This document shows positions 1-8,334 of a DNA stretch of 64,000 nucleotides, piece after piece. The stretch lies in NCBI GenBank assembly GCA_041395525.1, contig JAWLAH010000002.1, forward strand, positions 186,001-250,000, given 5' to 3'. The notes below the pieces were generated by a model. It did not search any database and was not told where the DNA came from. It was given only the letters and a program-made list of their open reading frames with translations. Within the stretch, counting starts at the first letter, position 1. Every line of letters begins with the position of its first letter. A program made the translations under genes and the position numbers. The stretch comes from CADEED01 sp020442965. GTDB lineage: Bacteria; Pseudomonadota; Gammaproteobacteria; Steroidobacterales; Steroidobacteraceae.

Positions 1-63
1 CCGCTGTCGCCGTCGAAGCGATTTTCGCCCTACGTTCTCGGCGTGTACAAGAAGACCGGCTAG
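1..63 (+). CDS. C-terminal end of an unidentified gene (5' partial)
   Basis: Frame 1 is open from the first base and ends at a TAG at 61-63, giving a tail that reads PLSPSKRFSPYVLGVYKKTG. Its stop overlaps the stop of the convergent glrR gene: the shared bases CTAG at 60-63 serve both strands. The residue mix looks like real protein, and the tight convergent arrangement is normal for compact genomes. The start and almost all of the gene lie outside the window, so no function is offered. Confidence 0.4.
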   Translation, partial: PLSPSKRFSPYVLGVYKKTG

Positions 64-1445
64 CGCGACTTGAAGTCTTCCGGGGTCAGTTGATGCCGGC
101 CCAACAGCTTGTAGAAATCGGTGCGATTGCGCTTGGCAAGCCGCGCCGCCTGACTCACATTGCCACCCGTGATCTGCAGGATCTGCGAGAGATAGCTGCG
201 CGTGAATTCATCGCGTGCCTCATCGAAGGAGGGTAGCCGGCCCTGCGTGCCGCCTAGCGATTGCTGCACCAGTTCCACCGGAATGATCGGCGTTTGCGAC
301 AGCGCGACGTTCTGGCGCACGACGTTTGCCAGCTGGCGGATGTTGCCGGGCCAGTCGGCTGTGGCCAGGAGCTCGACGGCTTCGGGCGCGTAGATCTTGC
401 GCACACCGCTCTCCTTGGTGATCGCGGCGAGAAAGTGCGACACCAGCAGCGGAATGTCCTCGCGTCGTCGATTGAGCGGGGGCATTTCGATATGCACGAC
501 ATTGAGTCGATAGTACAGATCCTCACGGAATTGACCCGCCATCATCAATTGCTGCAAGTCGCGGTGTGTCGAGGAGATGACGCGCACGTTGACGGCAATA
601 GCATCGGTGATGCCGATTGGCCGAATGACGTTTTCCTGCAGGACGCGTAACAGCTTGACTTGCAGGCGCATCGGCATATCGCCGATTTCGTCTAACAACA
701 GTGTGCCGCCATCGGCGGCCTGAAACAGGCCCTTGTGATCGCGGATAGCCCCGGTGAACGACCCTTTGGCGTGGCCAAACAACTCGGACTCGAGCAGATT
801 CTCGGCCATCGCGCTGCAATTGATGGCGACGAACGGCTTGCTGCGGCGCGGACTCGCCCGATGTATGGCGCGTGCCAGGAGTTCCTTGCCGGTGCCGCTC
901 TCGCCGGTAATCAGCACCCGAGCGTCGGTGCCCGCAACCATGTGCGCTTGGGAGAGTTTTTCTTCGACGACGGAACTGCGCGTGATGATTTCCGCACGCC
1001 AGTCTTCGTCATTCTCGCTGAAACCGGATATGCGCAGCGCTTTTTGCACCTGGTCGAGCAGTTCCTGCTTGTCGACCGGTTTGGTCAGAAACCCGAACGC
1101 TCCCATTTGCGTCGCCTGTACGGCGTCGGGAATCGTGCCGTGCGCAGTCAGAATAATCACCTTCAACCCCGGGTAGCGCACCTGCAGCTCCTTGAGCAAG
1201 CCGATACCGTCCATCTGGTCCATACGCAGATCGGTAATGACGAGCTCCGGTCGGAAACGCGCGGTGGCAGCGAGGGCGAGGGCGCCGCTTTCGACCGCCT
1301 CGACCTCGTAGTTTTCGGCGCGCAAACGGATCGTCAGCAGCCGCAATAGGCCTGGATCGTCGTCGACGACCAATATGCGCGCCTTGCGCTTGTTGCTGCC
1401 AAGGTGGCTGTTGGGCGGGCTGGCGAGCGGCATGGCGACTTGCAT
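60..1445 (-). CDS. glrR: Sigma-54-dependent response regulator, GlrR/QseF type
   Basis: This is a cytoplasmic NtrC-family activator of 461 aa. An N-terminal receiver domain (about 23-135) carries the acidic pocket DDD at 28-30 and the likely phospho-acceptor D72. The AAA+ domain (about 155-390) has Walker A GESGTGKE at 181-188, the sigma-54 contact loop GSFTGA at 228-233 (Ser in place of the usual Ala) and Walker B LLLDEIGD near 249-256. A Fis-type helix-turn-helix closes the protein and includes NRTDFYKLL, a typical GlrR ending. The ATG shares one base with the TGA of the upstream lipoprotein gene (TGATG), so translation is probably coupled. In Escherichia coli GlrR activates glmY and rpoE from sigma-54 promoters; the targets here are unknown. 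No rpoN is present in the window. Confidence 0.93.
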   Translation of the reverse strand: MQVAMPLASPPNSHLGSNKRKARILVVDDDPGLLRLLTIRLRAENYEVEAVESGALALAATARFRPELVITDLRMDQMDGIGLLKELQVRYPGLKVIILTAHGTIPDAVQATQMGAFGFLTKPVDKQELLDQVQKALRISGFSENDEDWRAEIITRSSVVEEKLSQAHMVAGTDARVLITGESGTGKELLARAIHRASPRRSKPFVAINCSAMAENLLESELFGHAKGSFTGAIRDHKGLFQAADGGTLLLDEIGDMPMRLQVKLLRVLQENVIRPIGITDAIAVNVRVISSTHRDLQQLMMAGQFREDLYYRLNVVHIEMPPLNRRREDIPLLVSHFLAAITKESGVRKIYAPEAVELLATADWPGNIRQLANVVRQNVALSQTPIIPVELVQQSLGGTQGRLPSFDEARDEFTRSYLSQILQITGGNVSQAARLAKRNRTDFYKLLGRHQLTPEDFKSR

Positions 1446-2095
1446 CAGGGGGTACGTCCTTCCGGTTGCGAGGTGCGGTTCTTCATCGTCTGTTCGATGC
1501 GCGAAATCGCATCGAGCTTCGCTTGCGCATCTTCCAGCTGCCGCTTGAGCCGAGCGTTTTCTTCACTTTCGGCCGTCAGTCGACGATTCAGTTGCGCAAC
1601 ACGATCACGCTCACTGCGATCTGTTTCCGCTTGCGTACGCTTCACTTCAGACTGCAGTGCCTGGTATCGATCGATCAACGACAACTGCAGATAGGCGAGC
1701 GCTCGCTCGGCGGGCAGCAAAGTTTCAGGGCTAGCGAGTACTTCACGCAACAGTCGCTGTGCGCCGACAGGGTCGAATTGATTGTGGCCCGGTGTCGACA
1801 ATGCGAGTCCGTAGCGCAAAAGGCGGCTCGGTGTGGGAGCAGCGGCCTGCTCGGACTGGAGTTTCGCCAGGATTTCGGCCTGCTCGGCAGCACTGCCGCT
1901 CGCGAGCTTCAGGAGCGTATCGAGGTACGAGCTGATGATCGAGCCTTCGATCGCGGCCTGATCGACCGGTGGCGCTGGTGCCGGCACACGCGACTTGCCC
2001 GCGAAATTGGCACACCCGCAGAGCAGGCCGAATGCAACCAGGGTGAATACGAATTGCAATCGACAAACAATGTGCGGGCTGTTGTTACGCCGCAT
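1445..2095 (-). CDS. qseG: QseG-like outer-membrane lipoprotein of the GlrK/GlrR system
   Basis: This is a 216-aa lipoprotein. The start at 2095 is chosen because CAGGAG lies 8-9 bases upstream and the protein then begins with a signal peptide ending in the lipobox LLCGC. The frame is open further upstream but only over the end of glrK. The C-terminal third is a charged coiled coil rich in E, R and Q that ends with an IEQTMKNR-like segment, resembling the end of QseG. It lies between glrK (11-base overlap) and glrR (one shared base), the same order as glrK-qseG-glrR in enterobacteria. There, QseG is an outer-membrane lipoprotein that binds the kinase and modulates its activity. The assignment rests on gene order and the coiled-coil end more than on overall identity. 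Confidence 0.78.
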   Translation of the reverse strand: MRRNNSPHIVCRLQFVFTLVAFGLLCGCANFAGKSRVPAPAPPVDQAAIEGSIISSYLDTLLKLASGSAAEQAEILAKLQSEQAAAPTPSRLLRYGLALSTPGHNQFDPVGAQRLLREVLASPETLLPAERALAYLQLSLIDRYQALQSEVKRTQAETDRSERDRVAQLNRRLTAESEENARLKRQLEDAQAKLDAISRIEQTMKNRTSQPEGRTP

Positions 2096-3551
2096 GCGCA
2101 CGCTCCTGAGCCGCCGTATTGCTCGCAACAATCGGCATTTGGATACAGAAATGAGCACCTGGGTAGACCCCGTCGAGGATCTCGATGGTGCCGCCATGCG
2201 CGTGTGCGAACTCTAGGACCACTGACAAGCCGATGCCTGTGCCTTTCACAAAGCCCCCGGACGGTGCCTTGCCAGTGTAGAACGCCTCGAAAATGCGCGC
2301 CCGCTCGGCGCGTGGAATCCCTGGTCCCGAGTCAGCCACGTCGATCCGCAGTTGGTTCATGGTCGAGACCGCATGCAGATAAATCGTGCCGCCTTTGGGC
2401 GAATACTTTATGGCGTTCGATAGCAGATTCTCGAAGATCAGTCGCACCTTGCCGCGATCGGCCCGCAATCGCGCATCCTCGATCTTTACGTCGAGCCGCA
2501 CACGTTGCGAGATCACCGCGAGCTGCTGACTCTCGAGTACCTGTTTCACCAGCGGTCGCAAGCGGAACTCTGAAAGTTCGAGACCGATGCTCTCTTTTTG
2601 CCAGGCGCTGAACGACAAGAGGTTTTCGATCAGTCGTTGCAGCTTGATGCCGTTGTCGCGCAGGATAGCGACGACCTCGCGTTGATTGTTATCGAGCGCT
2701 CCGACCGCGCCGTCCATCAGAAGTTCCGTTCCTTCGCGGATGTTGGCGAGCGGCGTCTTCAGCTCGTGCGACATGTGCCGCAGGAACTTGTTACGTTCTT
2801 CGGCCAGATCGACCAGTCGTTGCCTGAGCCATTCCAGCTGAACACCCAGGCGCTTGAGATCGCGCGGACCCGATACTTCGATCGGGTTGTTGAACGTGCC
2901 ACCGCCGAGCTCGCTGATGGCTCGGTCGATCGTCCGCAGCGGCCGACCGATCGACAAGGTGAGCGCGAGTATCGCTACCAACGTGAGCGGAGCGAGCAGC
3001 GCCGATTGCCAGAGCATGCGTTGCTGTGCGCGATCCGTTTCGAGCCTGAGTTCGGCGAGGCGTGCGTCGACCAGCTGATTGCCGCTGGTCGCGATCTGAT
3101 TGGTCAGCTCGTCCAGTTGGCCGACCTTCGCGAGTGCAGCTGCCAATTCGGCGCTATTGGGTTTGGCATTGGCGACCTGGGCCGCGAGCGCCTCGTGCGC
3201 GGTCTGGAACTCGCGCAGCGCGCTCAAGGCGGGCTCGCGATCGAGGACGCGCGCCAGTTGCTCGCGACTTGCCTCGAGGCGAAGGTCCGCCTGCGCGTAC
3301 GTGTCGAGCAGCTTCTCATCGCCCAGGACCTGATAGAGGCGCATTGTGCGTTCGAGCACGGCGACGTCGGAAAACATGCTCTGCGTCAGGCGCGCGCCCT
3401 GCACGCCCTCCAGCACGATCTCCTGGCTCGAGGCCGCAAGACGCCGGATCTGAATCGATGCATTGACGATGGCCACGAGCAGCGGGATCGCGATGAGCGC
3501 GAGCCCAAGGAGCATCAGGCTGCTCAGGGATTGTGGACGGGGCCAACGCAT
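2085..3551 (-). CDS. glrK: Sensor histidine kinase, GlrK/QseE type
   Basis: This is an inner-membrane kinase of 488 aa. One transmembrane helix lies at about 11-31. A helical periplasmic sensor region runs from about 35 to 180, followed by a second helix at about 183-203 and a HAMP linker to about 255. The HisKA H-box HMSHELKTPLANIREG has its phospho-accepting His at 262, and this stretch closely matches GlrK. The HATPase region contains the N-box ENLLSNAIKYSPKGG, the DSGPGIP G1 box and the GTGIGLSV G2 box, so catalytic competence is expected. It is the first gene of the glrK-qseG-glrR operon. It should phosphorylate GlrR in response to envelope stress or cell-surface signals. No strong ribosome binding site precedes the ATG. 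Confidence 0.93.
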   Translation of the reverse strand: MRWPRPQSLSSLMLLGLALIAIPLLVAIVNASIQIRRLAASSQEIVLEGVQGARLTQSMFSDVAVLERTMRLYQVLGDEKLLDTYAQADLRLEASREQLARVLDREPALSALREFQTAHEALAAQVANAKPNSAELAAALAKVGQLDELTNQIATSGNQLVDARLAELRLETDRAQQRMLWQSALLAPLTLVAILALTLSIGRPLRTIDRAISELGGGTFNNPIEVSGPRDLKRLGVQLEWLRQRLVDLAEERNKFLRHMSHELKTPLANIREGTELLMDGAVGALDNNQREVVAILRDNGIKLQRLIENLLSFSAWQKESIGLELSEFRLRPLVKQVLESQQLAVISQRVRLDVKIEDARLRADRGKVRLIFENLLSNAIKYSPKGGTIYLHAVSTMNQLRIDVADSGPGIPRAERARIFEAFYTGKAPSGGFVKGTGIGLSVVLEFAHAHGGTIEILDGVYPGAHFCIQMPIVASNTAAQERAHAA

Positions 3552-3563
3552 CGCATCATTCTA

Positions 3564-3594
3564 GACGACCTACGCGACCGAGACGACCAACGCG
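3564..3594. repeat. Tandem 13-base direct repeat upstream of glrK
   Basis: GACGACCTACGCG (3564-3576) and GACGACCAACGCG (3582-3594) differ at one base and are offset by 18 bases. They lie 13-43 bases upstream of the glrK start codon, in the short gap between galE and glrK. The position would suit a tandem regulator site, but no regulator is identified and the repeat may be chance. Confidence 0.3.
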
Positions 3595-3643
3595 GGAAGG
3601 GACCGCCCTGGGGGGGATTGAGAGGGTATATGACCTGTGCCGC

Positions 3644-4636
3644 TCACCACGGTTCGTGTTGCAGGCGGCGCTCCCAGGCGAGTGTGGTGCGGACAATGAC
3701 CTCCAGATCGTCCAGTTTGGGCTGCCAGCCGAGTACCGACCGTACCTTCTTGGCCTCTGCCACGAGGCTCGCGGGATCACCTTCCCGGCGGGCTTCTTCG
3801 CGAATATCGAGCTTCTTGGCCGCGACCTTCTCGACCATCGCCAGCACCTCGCGCACGCTGTAACCATGGCCGTAGCCGCAGTTGATCGTGCTCGATGTGC
3901 CGCCAGCGCGCAGAAAGTCGATCGCACGCAGATGCGCATCCGCCAGATCAGACACGTGTATGTAGTCCCGCACACCGGTTCCGTCCGGGGTCGGATAGTC
4001 AGTCCCGTAGACTGATACGTGCGATCGCTTGCCGATCACGGCCTGACACGCGACCTTGACGAGCAGGGTCGCGGCGCGCGTGGATTGACCGATGCGACCC
4101 TCTGGATCGCTGCCCGCCACATTGAAATAGCGCAGGGCGACGTAGCGCAGGGGGGTAGCGAGCGACAGATCGCGCAGCATCCACTCGGACATGAGTTTCG
4201 ACGTGCCGTAGGGATTGATCGGCGCGGTCGGCGTGCTCTCTGTGGCGAGGCCGCTCGCAGGCATGCCATAGACTGCGGCAGTGGAGGAGAACACGAAATG
4301 CTTGACCTCCTGTGCGGCACAAACCTCTAACAGGTTACGCGTCGCGCAGGTGTTGTTGCCGTAGTATTTCAGAGGTAGTGCCACGGACTCCGGCACGATC
4401 GTGTGTGCCGCAAAATGCACGACTGTTTCAACCTGATGTTCGCGCAGCAAACCCGCGACCAGTGCTTTGTCGCCGACGTTGCCGACGATCAGCGGTACAT
4501 TGACGACCGCTTGACGAAAGCCGGTGGACAGATCATCGAGTACGATGACGCGTTCGCCGCGCGCGACCAATTGGGCGACCGTGTGGCTGCCGATGTAGCC
4601 AGCGCCGCCCGTTACGAGGATTTTACTGTTGTTCAT
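3644..4636 (-). CDS. galE: UDP-glucose 4-epimerase
   Basis: This cytoplasmic NAD-dependent extended SDR of 330 aa interconverts UDP-glucose and UDP-galactose for the Leloir pathway and for LPS or exopolysaccharide precursors. The start at 4636 puts the Rossmann motif GGAGYIGS at residues 10-17, as in known GalE proteins. The open frame upstream adds 32 residues with no family counterpart. The catalytic elements SSTAAVYG (about 117-124) and YxxxK (Y143 to K147) are intact, and the length is close to the usual 338 aa. It is divergent from srkA. It reads in the same direction as glrK but sits 92 bases upstream of it, so co-transcription with the glr operon is possible. Confidence 0.93.
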   Translation of the reverse strand: MNNSKILVTGGAGYIGSHTVAQLVARGERVIVLDDLSTGFRQAVVNVPLIVGNVGDKALVAGLLREHQVETVVHFAAHTIVPESVALPLKYYGNNTCATRNLLEVCAAQEVKHFVFSSTAAVYGMPASGLATESTPTAPINPYGTSKLMSEWMLRDLSLATPLRYVALRYFNVAGSDPEGRIGQSTRAATLLVKVACQAVIGKRSHVSVYGTDYPTPDGTGVRDYIHVSDLADAHLRAIDFLRAGGTSSTINCGYGHGYSVREVLAMVEKVAAKKLDIREEARREGDPASLVAEAKKVRSVLGWQPKLDDLEVIVRTTLAWERRLQHEPW

Positions 4637-4759
4637 TCGTTCCGAAACGTTCTGCAGCCGGGTCCGTCCGGCGAGCGCGGATTTTACTTTATCGACCCGC
4701 TGGCGTTGTGACACAAATTTCGCTGTTGACACGTACGCGCTGGTGTACGGCGATTAATT

Positions 4760-5749
4760 GTGACAGAACGCGCAAATCGTCCGTTTGCTGCGCTCGATCC
4801 ACCGGCCGTGTTGGCCGCTGCGGAATCGATCGGCATCGCGACGTCGGGCCGCCTGCTCGCACTCAATAGCTACGAGAATCGCGTCTATCAAGTGGCCGAT
4901 GAGTCCGGTGCGCTGTGGGTCTTCAAGTTCTATCGGCCGGCGCGCTGGCGCGACGCCGAGATTCGCGAGGAGCACGATTTTGCGCTGGAACTTGCGCAAG
5001 CCGAATTGCCAGTTGCAGCGCCGCTGCAACGCGATGGTGAAACGCTCTTTCATCTCGATGGCCAGCGGTTCGCCGCGTTCGAGTATCTCGCTGGGCGGGC
5101 GCCGGAGCTCGACCGACCCGATGCGCTCGAGTTGTTAGGGCGGACGCTGGCGCGCGTGCATGCGATCGGCGCGATCGCGCGCTTTCGGCAGCGGCCAGCG
5201 CTCAGCCTGCAGCGTCTGGGTTTCGATGCGCGTCAGTCAGTACTGGCGAGCGGTTTCGTGCCGCGAGCGCTCGCGGACCGTTACGCCGATATCAGCGCGC
5301 AACTGCTGGATCGCGTGCAGCAGGAATTCGACGCTGTCGGTCCGGTGTCAGACTTGCGCATCCATGGCGATTGCCACCCGGGCAATATTCTGTGGCGCGC
5401 GACCGGCCCACTGTTCGTCGATTTCGACGATTGCGTCAGCGGGCCGCGCGTCCAGGACCTCTGGATGTTTCTGGCGGGTGGGGCGGCCGAACAACAAAGT
5501 GGCTGGGCTCATTTGATGACGGGCTATGAGTCGTTCGGTAGCGTCGATGCGATCGAATTGCGGCTCATCGAGCCGCTGCGCAGCTTGAGAATGTTGCATT
5601 ACGCAGCCTGGCTTGCGGTGCGCTGGGATGACCCGGCGTTCCCGCGCGCTTTCCCCTGGTTCGTCGAGCCGCGGTACTGGGAGCGACATCTGCAGGACTT
5701 GATGGAACAGCTCGCTAACATCGACGAGCCGCCGTTGCTCGCGCGCTGA
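4760..5749 (+). CDS. srkA: Stress-response Ser/Thr protein kinase SrkA (RdoA/YihE)
   Basis: This cytoplasmic kinase of 329 aa has the aminoglycoside-phosphotransferase fold. The likely ATP-binding Lys is K56. The catalytic loop reads HGDCHPGN (202-209) and the metal-binding segment DFDD (221-224), as in SrkA. The start is a GTG and no clear ribosome binding site precedes it, so an alternative start or a leaderless transcript is possible. The family protects cells from stress-induced death linked to oxidative damage and the MazF toxin. In many gammaproteobacteria it is paired with dsbA, which is not seen here. It is divergent from galE. Confidence 0.9.
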   Translation: MTERANRPFAALDPPAVLAAAESIGIATSGRLLALNSYENRVYQVADESGALWVFKFYRPARWRDAEIREEHDFALELAQAELPVAAPLQRDGETLFHLDGQRFAAFEYLAGRAPELDRPDALELLGRTLARVHAIGAIARFRQRPALSLQRLGFDARQSVLASGFVPRALADRYADISAQLLDRVQQEFDAVGPVSDLRIHGDCHPGNILWRATGPLFVDFDDCVSGPRVQDLWMFLAGGAAEQQSGWAHLMTGYESFGSVDAIELRLIEPLRSLRMLHYAAWLAVRWDDPAFPRAFPWFVEPRYWERHLQDLMEQLANIDEPPLLAR

Positions 5750-5854
5750 CTATTGGCTAGGGGCTCGCAAGCTTGAGTTAAATTGCAACAGGAGCGCGCG
5801 ACGCGAATCGGCGACGGTCACTCGGGCGTGCGCGACTTTGCTAGGCTAGCGACT

Positions 5855-7588
5855 ATGATCGCCGCACTTCTTGCAAATGCCGCCCGGCGCGCAGTTGTTA
5901 TCTTCCTGACGTTCACCCTGCTCACCGCTTGCGGCGGATCGGGCAGTGGGAATGCGGGCGGCGGCGGCAATCCAGGCGGCCCGCCCATTAGCACGGTGGT
6001 GGTCTCGGGCCGAGTGACTTTCGATCGCGTGCCGATCGGCCCAGGGTCGGGCCAAGGGCTTGATTTTGCGGCCGCCACAGCCGCTGCAGCGCGCGCCGTC
6101 ACGGTCGAAGCGCTCGCGCAGTCGGGCGGTGCGGTGCTCGCGACCGGTGTCACGGACGGGTCCGGTAACTATTCGCTCACGGTTCCGGCCAATACCAGCA
6201 TGCAGCTGCGCGTGAAAGCCGAAATGCGACGCACCGGCACTCCGGCGTTTACGTTCCGCGTGCGCGACAACACCGCCAGCAATGCGTTGTATGCCCTGGA
6301 CGGCGCAGGGTTCGATTCAGGGGCGGCCAGTTCCCAGCGCGATCTGCATGCGCCCTCGGGCTGGACCGGCGCCGGTTATACGAACCCGCGCGCCGCCGCG
6401 CCGTTCGCCATTCTCGACACGGTTTATCGAGCCTATAATCTGGTGCTGACTGCCGCCCCCAACACGAGCTTTCTCGCGCTGGACCTGTTCTGGAGCCCGG
6501 GTAATCGAGCCGGTGGTGGCGACTGCCAGGCGGATCGTACGTCGATCGCGACGGGCGTAATCTGCACCACCTTTTACCTCGCACCGGTCGCCAATCCCGG
6601 CGCGGATCGTCCGGATTCCGGGATTTACATCCTGGGCTCCGCTAATGACGATTCCGATGAATTCGATCAGCACGTGATCGCGCACGAGTGGGGGCACTAC
6701 TACCAACAAACATTTTCGCGCGACGATAGCGTCGGTGGGCCACACGGCTTCAGCGACCGACTCGACTTCCGCCTGGCGTTCAGCGAAGGCTGGGGCAATG
6801 CGTTTTCGGCGATGGTGCTCAACGACTCGAACTATCGAGACAGCGCGGTGGTCGCGGGTCAGCAGCGATCGTTCGGGTTCGATCTCGAAAGCAACCCCGG
6901 TGCGACTGCGGCGTCGATTGGCTGGTTCAGCGAGAATTCGATCCAATCGCTGCTCTGGGACTTTTACGATGATGGGGTCGACGGTATCGATACAGTGGCG
7001 CTTGGCTTCACGCCGATTCATGAGGTCATGACCACCGAGTTGCGCAGCGGCGTCGCGTTTTCCACCATTTACCCATTCGTCGATGCATTGCGCGGTCGTG
7101 TCCCGGCCGCGGATGCAACGATAGCTGCGCTGACGCGCAATCAGCAGATCGGTCTGCAACGCGGCGACGCGTTCGGCATTGCCGAAACAAACGCTGGCGG
7201 CGATCTCAGAAATCTGCCCCTTTACAAATCGATTTCGTTAGGCGGGGCGCAGCGCGTCTGTTCGACCATCGCGCCGAATGGCACGATCAACAAAGTTGGC
7301 GTGTACCAGTTTCTGCGCTTCGATCTGACGACTACCAACAATGTTAGCGTGAGTGTGCAAGGCCCTCCCAGTCAGGCGGGGTTACGCGATGCCGATCCTG
7401 ACGTCATCGTCTACCGCGCCGGCAAGGTCGTTGGATTGAACGATGATCGGGGCATCAGCAGCGCCGTGTCGATCACGGGAGCGGCACCCGGAACGTACCT
7501 GATCGAGGTTTATGAATACTCAAATGTGGATCCGTCCGCAGGTGCACGCGGCGACACGTGCATCGATGTCGCTCTACGGGCAAACTAG
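5855..7588 (+). CDS. HEXXH zinc-metalloprotease-like lipoprotein (short paralogue)
   Basis: This is a secreted lipoprotein of 577 aa. The ATG at 5855 gives a signal peptide ending in the lipobox LLTAC (Cys26), followed by a Gly/Ser-rich linker. A carboxypeptidase-regulatory-like beta domain follows (about 48-150, starting VVVSGRVTFDRVP). The catalytic region contains HEWGH at 277-281 and a candidate third zinc ligand in SEGWGN (Glu311), 30 residues after the second His, as in gluzincins. The C-terminal part resembles a pre-peptidase-type beta domain (DPDVIVYRAG, GTYLIEVYEY). It is clearly paralogous to the larger protein at 22001-24922, with shared segments such as RAAAPFAILDT. In both places the gene is followed within about 25 bases by a small lipoprotein gene. 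The substrate and peptidase family are unknown. Confidence 0.8.
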   Translation: MIAALLANAARRAVVIFLTFTLLTACGGSGSGNAGGGGNPGGPPISTVVVSGRVTFDRVPIGPGSGQGLDFAAATAAAARAVTVEALAQSGGAVLATGVTDGSGNYSLTVPANTSMQLRVKAEMRRTGTPAFTFRVRDNTASNALYALDGAGFDSGAASSQRDLHAPSGWTGAGYTNPRAAAPFAILDTVYRAYNLVLTAAPNTSFLALDLFWSPGNRAGGGDCQADRTSIATGVICTTFYLAPVANPGADRPDSGIYILGSANDDSDEFDQHVIAHEWGHYYQQTFSRDDSVGGPHGFSDRLDFRLAFSEGWGNAFSAMVLNDSNYRDSAVVAGQQRSFGFDLESNPGATAASIGWFSENSIQSLLWDFYDDGVDGIDTVALGFTPIHEVMTTELRSGVAFSTIYPFVDALRGRVPAADATIAALTRNQQIGLQRGDAFGIAETNAGGDLRNLPLYKSISLGGAQRVCSTIAPNGTINKVGVYQFLRFDLTTTNNVSVSVQGPPSQAGLRDADPDVIVYRAGKVVGLNDDRGISSAVSITGAAPGTYLIEVYEYSNVDPSAGARGDTCIDVALRAN

Positions 7589-7610
7589 CGTGTCGCTTGG
7601 AGGAGTTTGC

Positions 7611-8213
7611 ATGATGGGCAGGCTACGGTTTGCAGAGTTCGCACTCGCGGCGGTTGCCGCGCTCGTACTCGTCGGTTGTGGTGATTCGCCGGATCCGGCA
7701 GCGACGGTTCCGGGGCCGGACAGCGCGCAGGTGGCCAAGGTGCGGCGCGAGGCGGCCACGCAAACCGAGAACATGGTGGCGGCGGTAGCCGCTGGCAAGC
7801 CTGGCGCCCCGATCGATGTCCGCTTCGATGTGACCACCAAGCCGCGGCTCGGTGAGCCACTCGAGATCAAGGTAGCGGTGGTGCCGCTCAGCGCCGTCGC
7901 GCGGCTGCACGTTGTGTTTCAGGGCAATGACGGTTTGACCGTGACGTCGAACGGCGAATTGGGCCCGCTCGACAAGCCGAAGGTGGGCGCGATCATCCGG
8001 CACGTCGTGACGGTAGTGCCGCGCAGTGAGGGCGTATTCACGTTGTCGGCCGTGGCGGTCACGGAAGAAGGGGATGCCAACATGTCCCGCTCGTTCGCGA
8101 TGCCGCTGATCGTCGGTGTGCCCGATGCTGCGATGAACAAGACGACGAGTGCGGCGAAGGACGCGACGGGCCAGTCGATCCAATCGCTACCGGCCGTCGA
8201 AACACCGCACTAG
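7611..8213 (+). CDS. Small lipoprotein, partner of the upstream HEXXH protein
   Basis: This is a lipoprotein of 200 aa. The ATG at 7611 follows GGAGGAG (7599-7605) and opens a signal peptide with the lipobox LVGC. The mature part is one predicted beta-sandwich domain with no catalytic motif, followed by a polar tail. It aligns by eye with the 172-aa product at 21467-21985: GAPIDVRFDVTT pairs with SAPVDVHYQLTA, EIKVAVVP with VVSLVLTP, and RSFAMPL with SYFRLPL. Both genes lie immediately downstream of a protease-like lipoprotein on the same strand, here after 22 bases. Joint expression is therefore very likely, and a chaperone, inhibitor or docking role is possible but unproven. Confidence 0.8.
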   Translation: MMGRLRFAEFALAAVAALVLVGCGDSPDPAATVPGPDSAQVAKVRREAATQTENMVAAVAAGKPGAPIDVRFDVTTKPRLGEPLEIKVAVVPLSAVARLHVVFQGNDGLTVTSNGELGPLDKPKVGAIIRHVVTVVPRSEGVFTLSAVAVTEEGDANMSRSFAMPLIVGVPDAAMNKTTSAAKDATGQSIQSLPAVETPH

Positions 8214-8334
8214 AGCTCGCCCGCGGGGGTGACCCCGGCTGCGAGCGGCGGCGCGCGATGGAAATCGGGAGCCCGGTCACGCGCGAACCCGCGATCGAGC
8301 CCTATGATGCGGGCTTGCATTAGGTCGCATTCTT

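Noticed and set aside
228..1445. GSFTGA instead of GAFTGA in GlrR as a sign of lost sigma-54 contact
   Set aside because: GSFTGA is an accepted natural variant in functional activators, and all other motifs are intact.
2598..3863. 421-codon plus-strand frame opposite glrK
   Set aside because: It runs antisense through the kinase gene and into galE with a composition typical of antisense GC-rich frames. The glrK product is recognisable along its whole length.
4726..4731. Perfect TTGACA upstream of srkA
   Set aside because: No acceptable -10 hexamer lies 16-18 bases downstream; the best candidate (GATTAA) is 20 bases away and next to the start codon.
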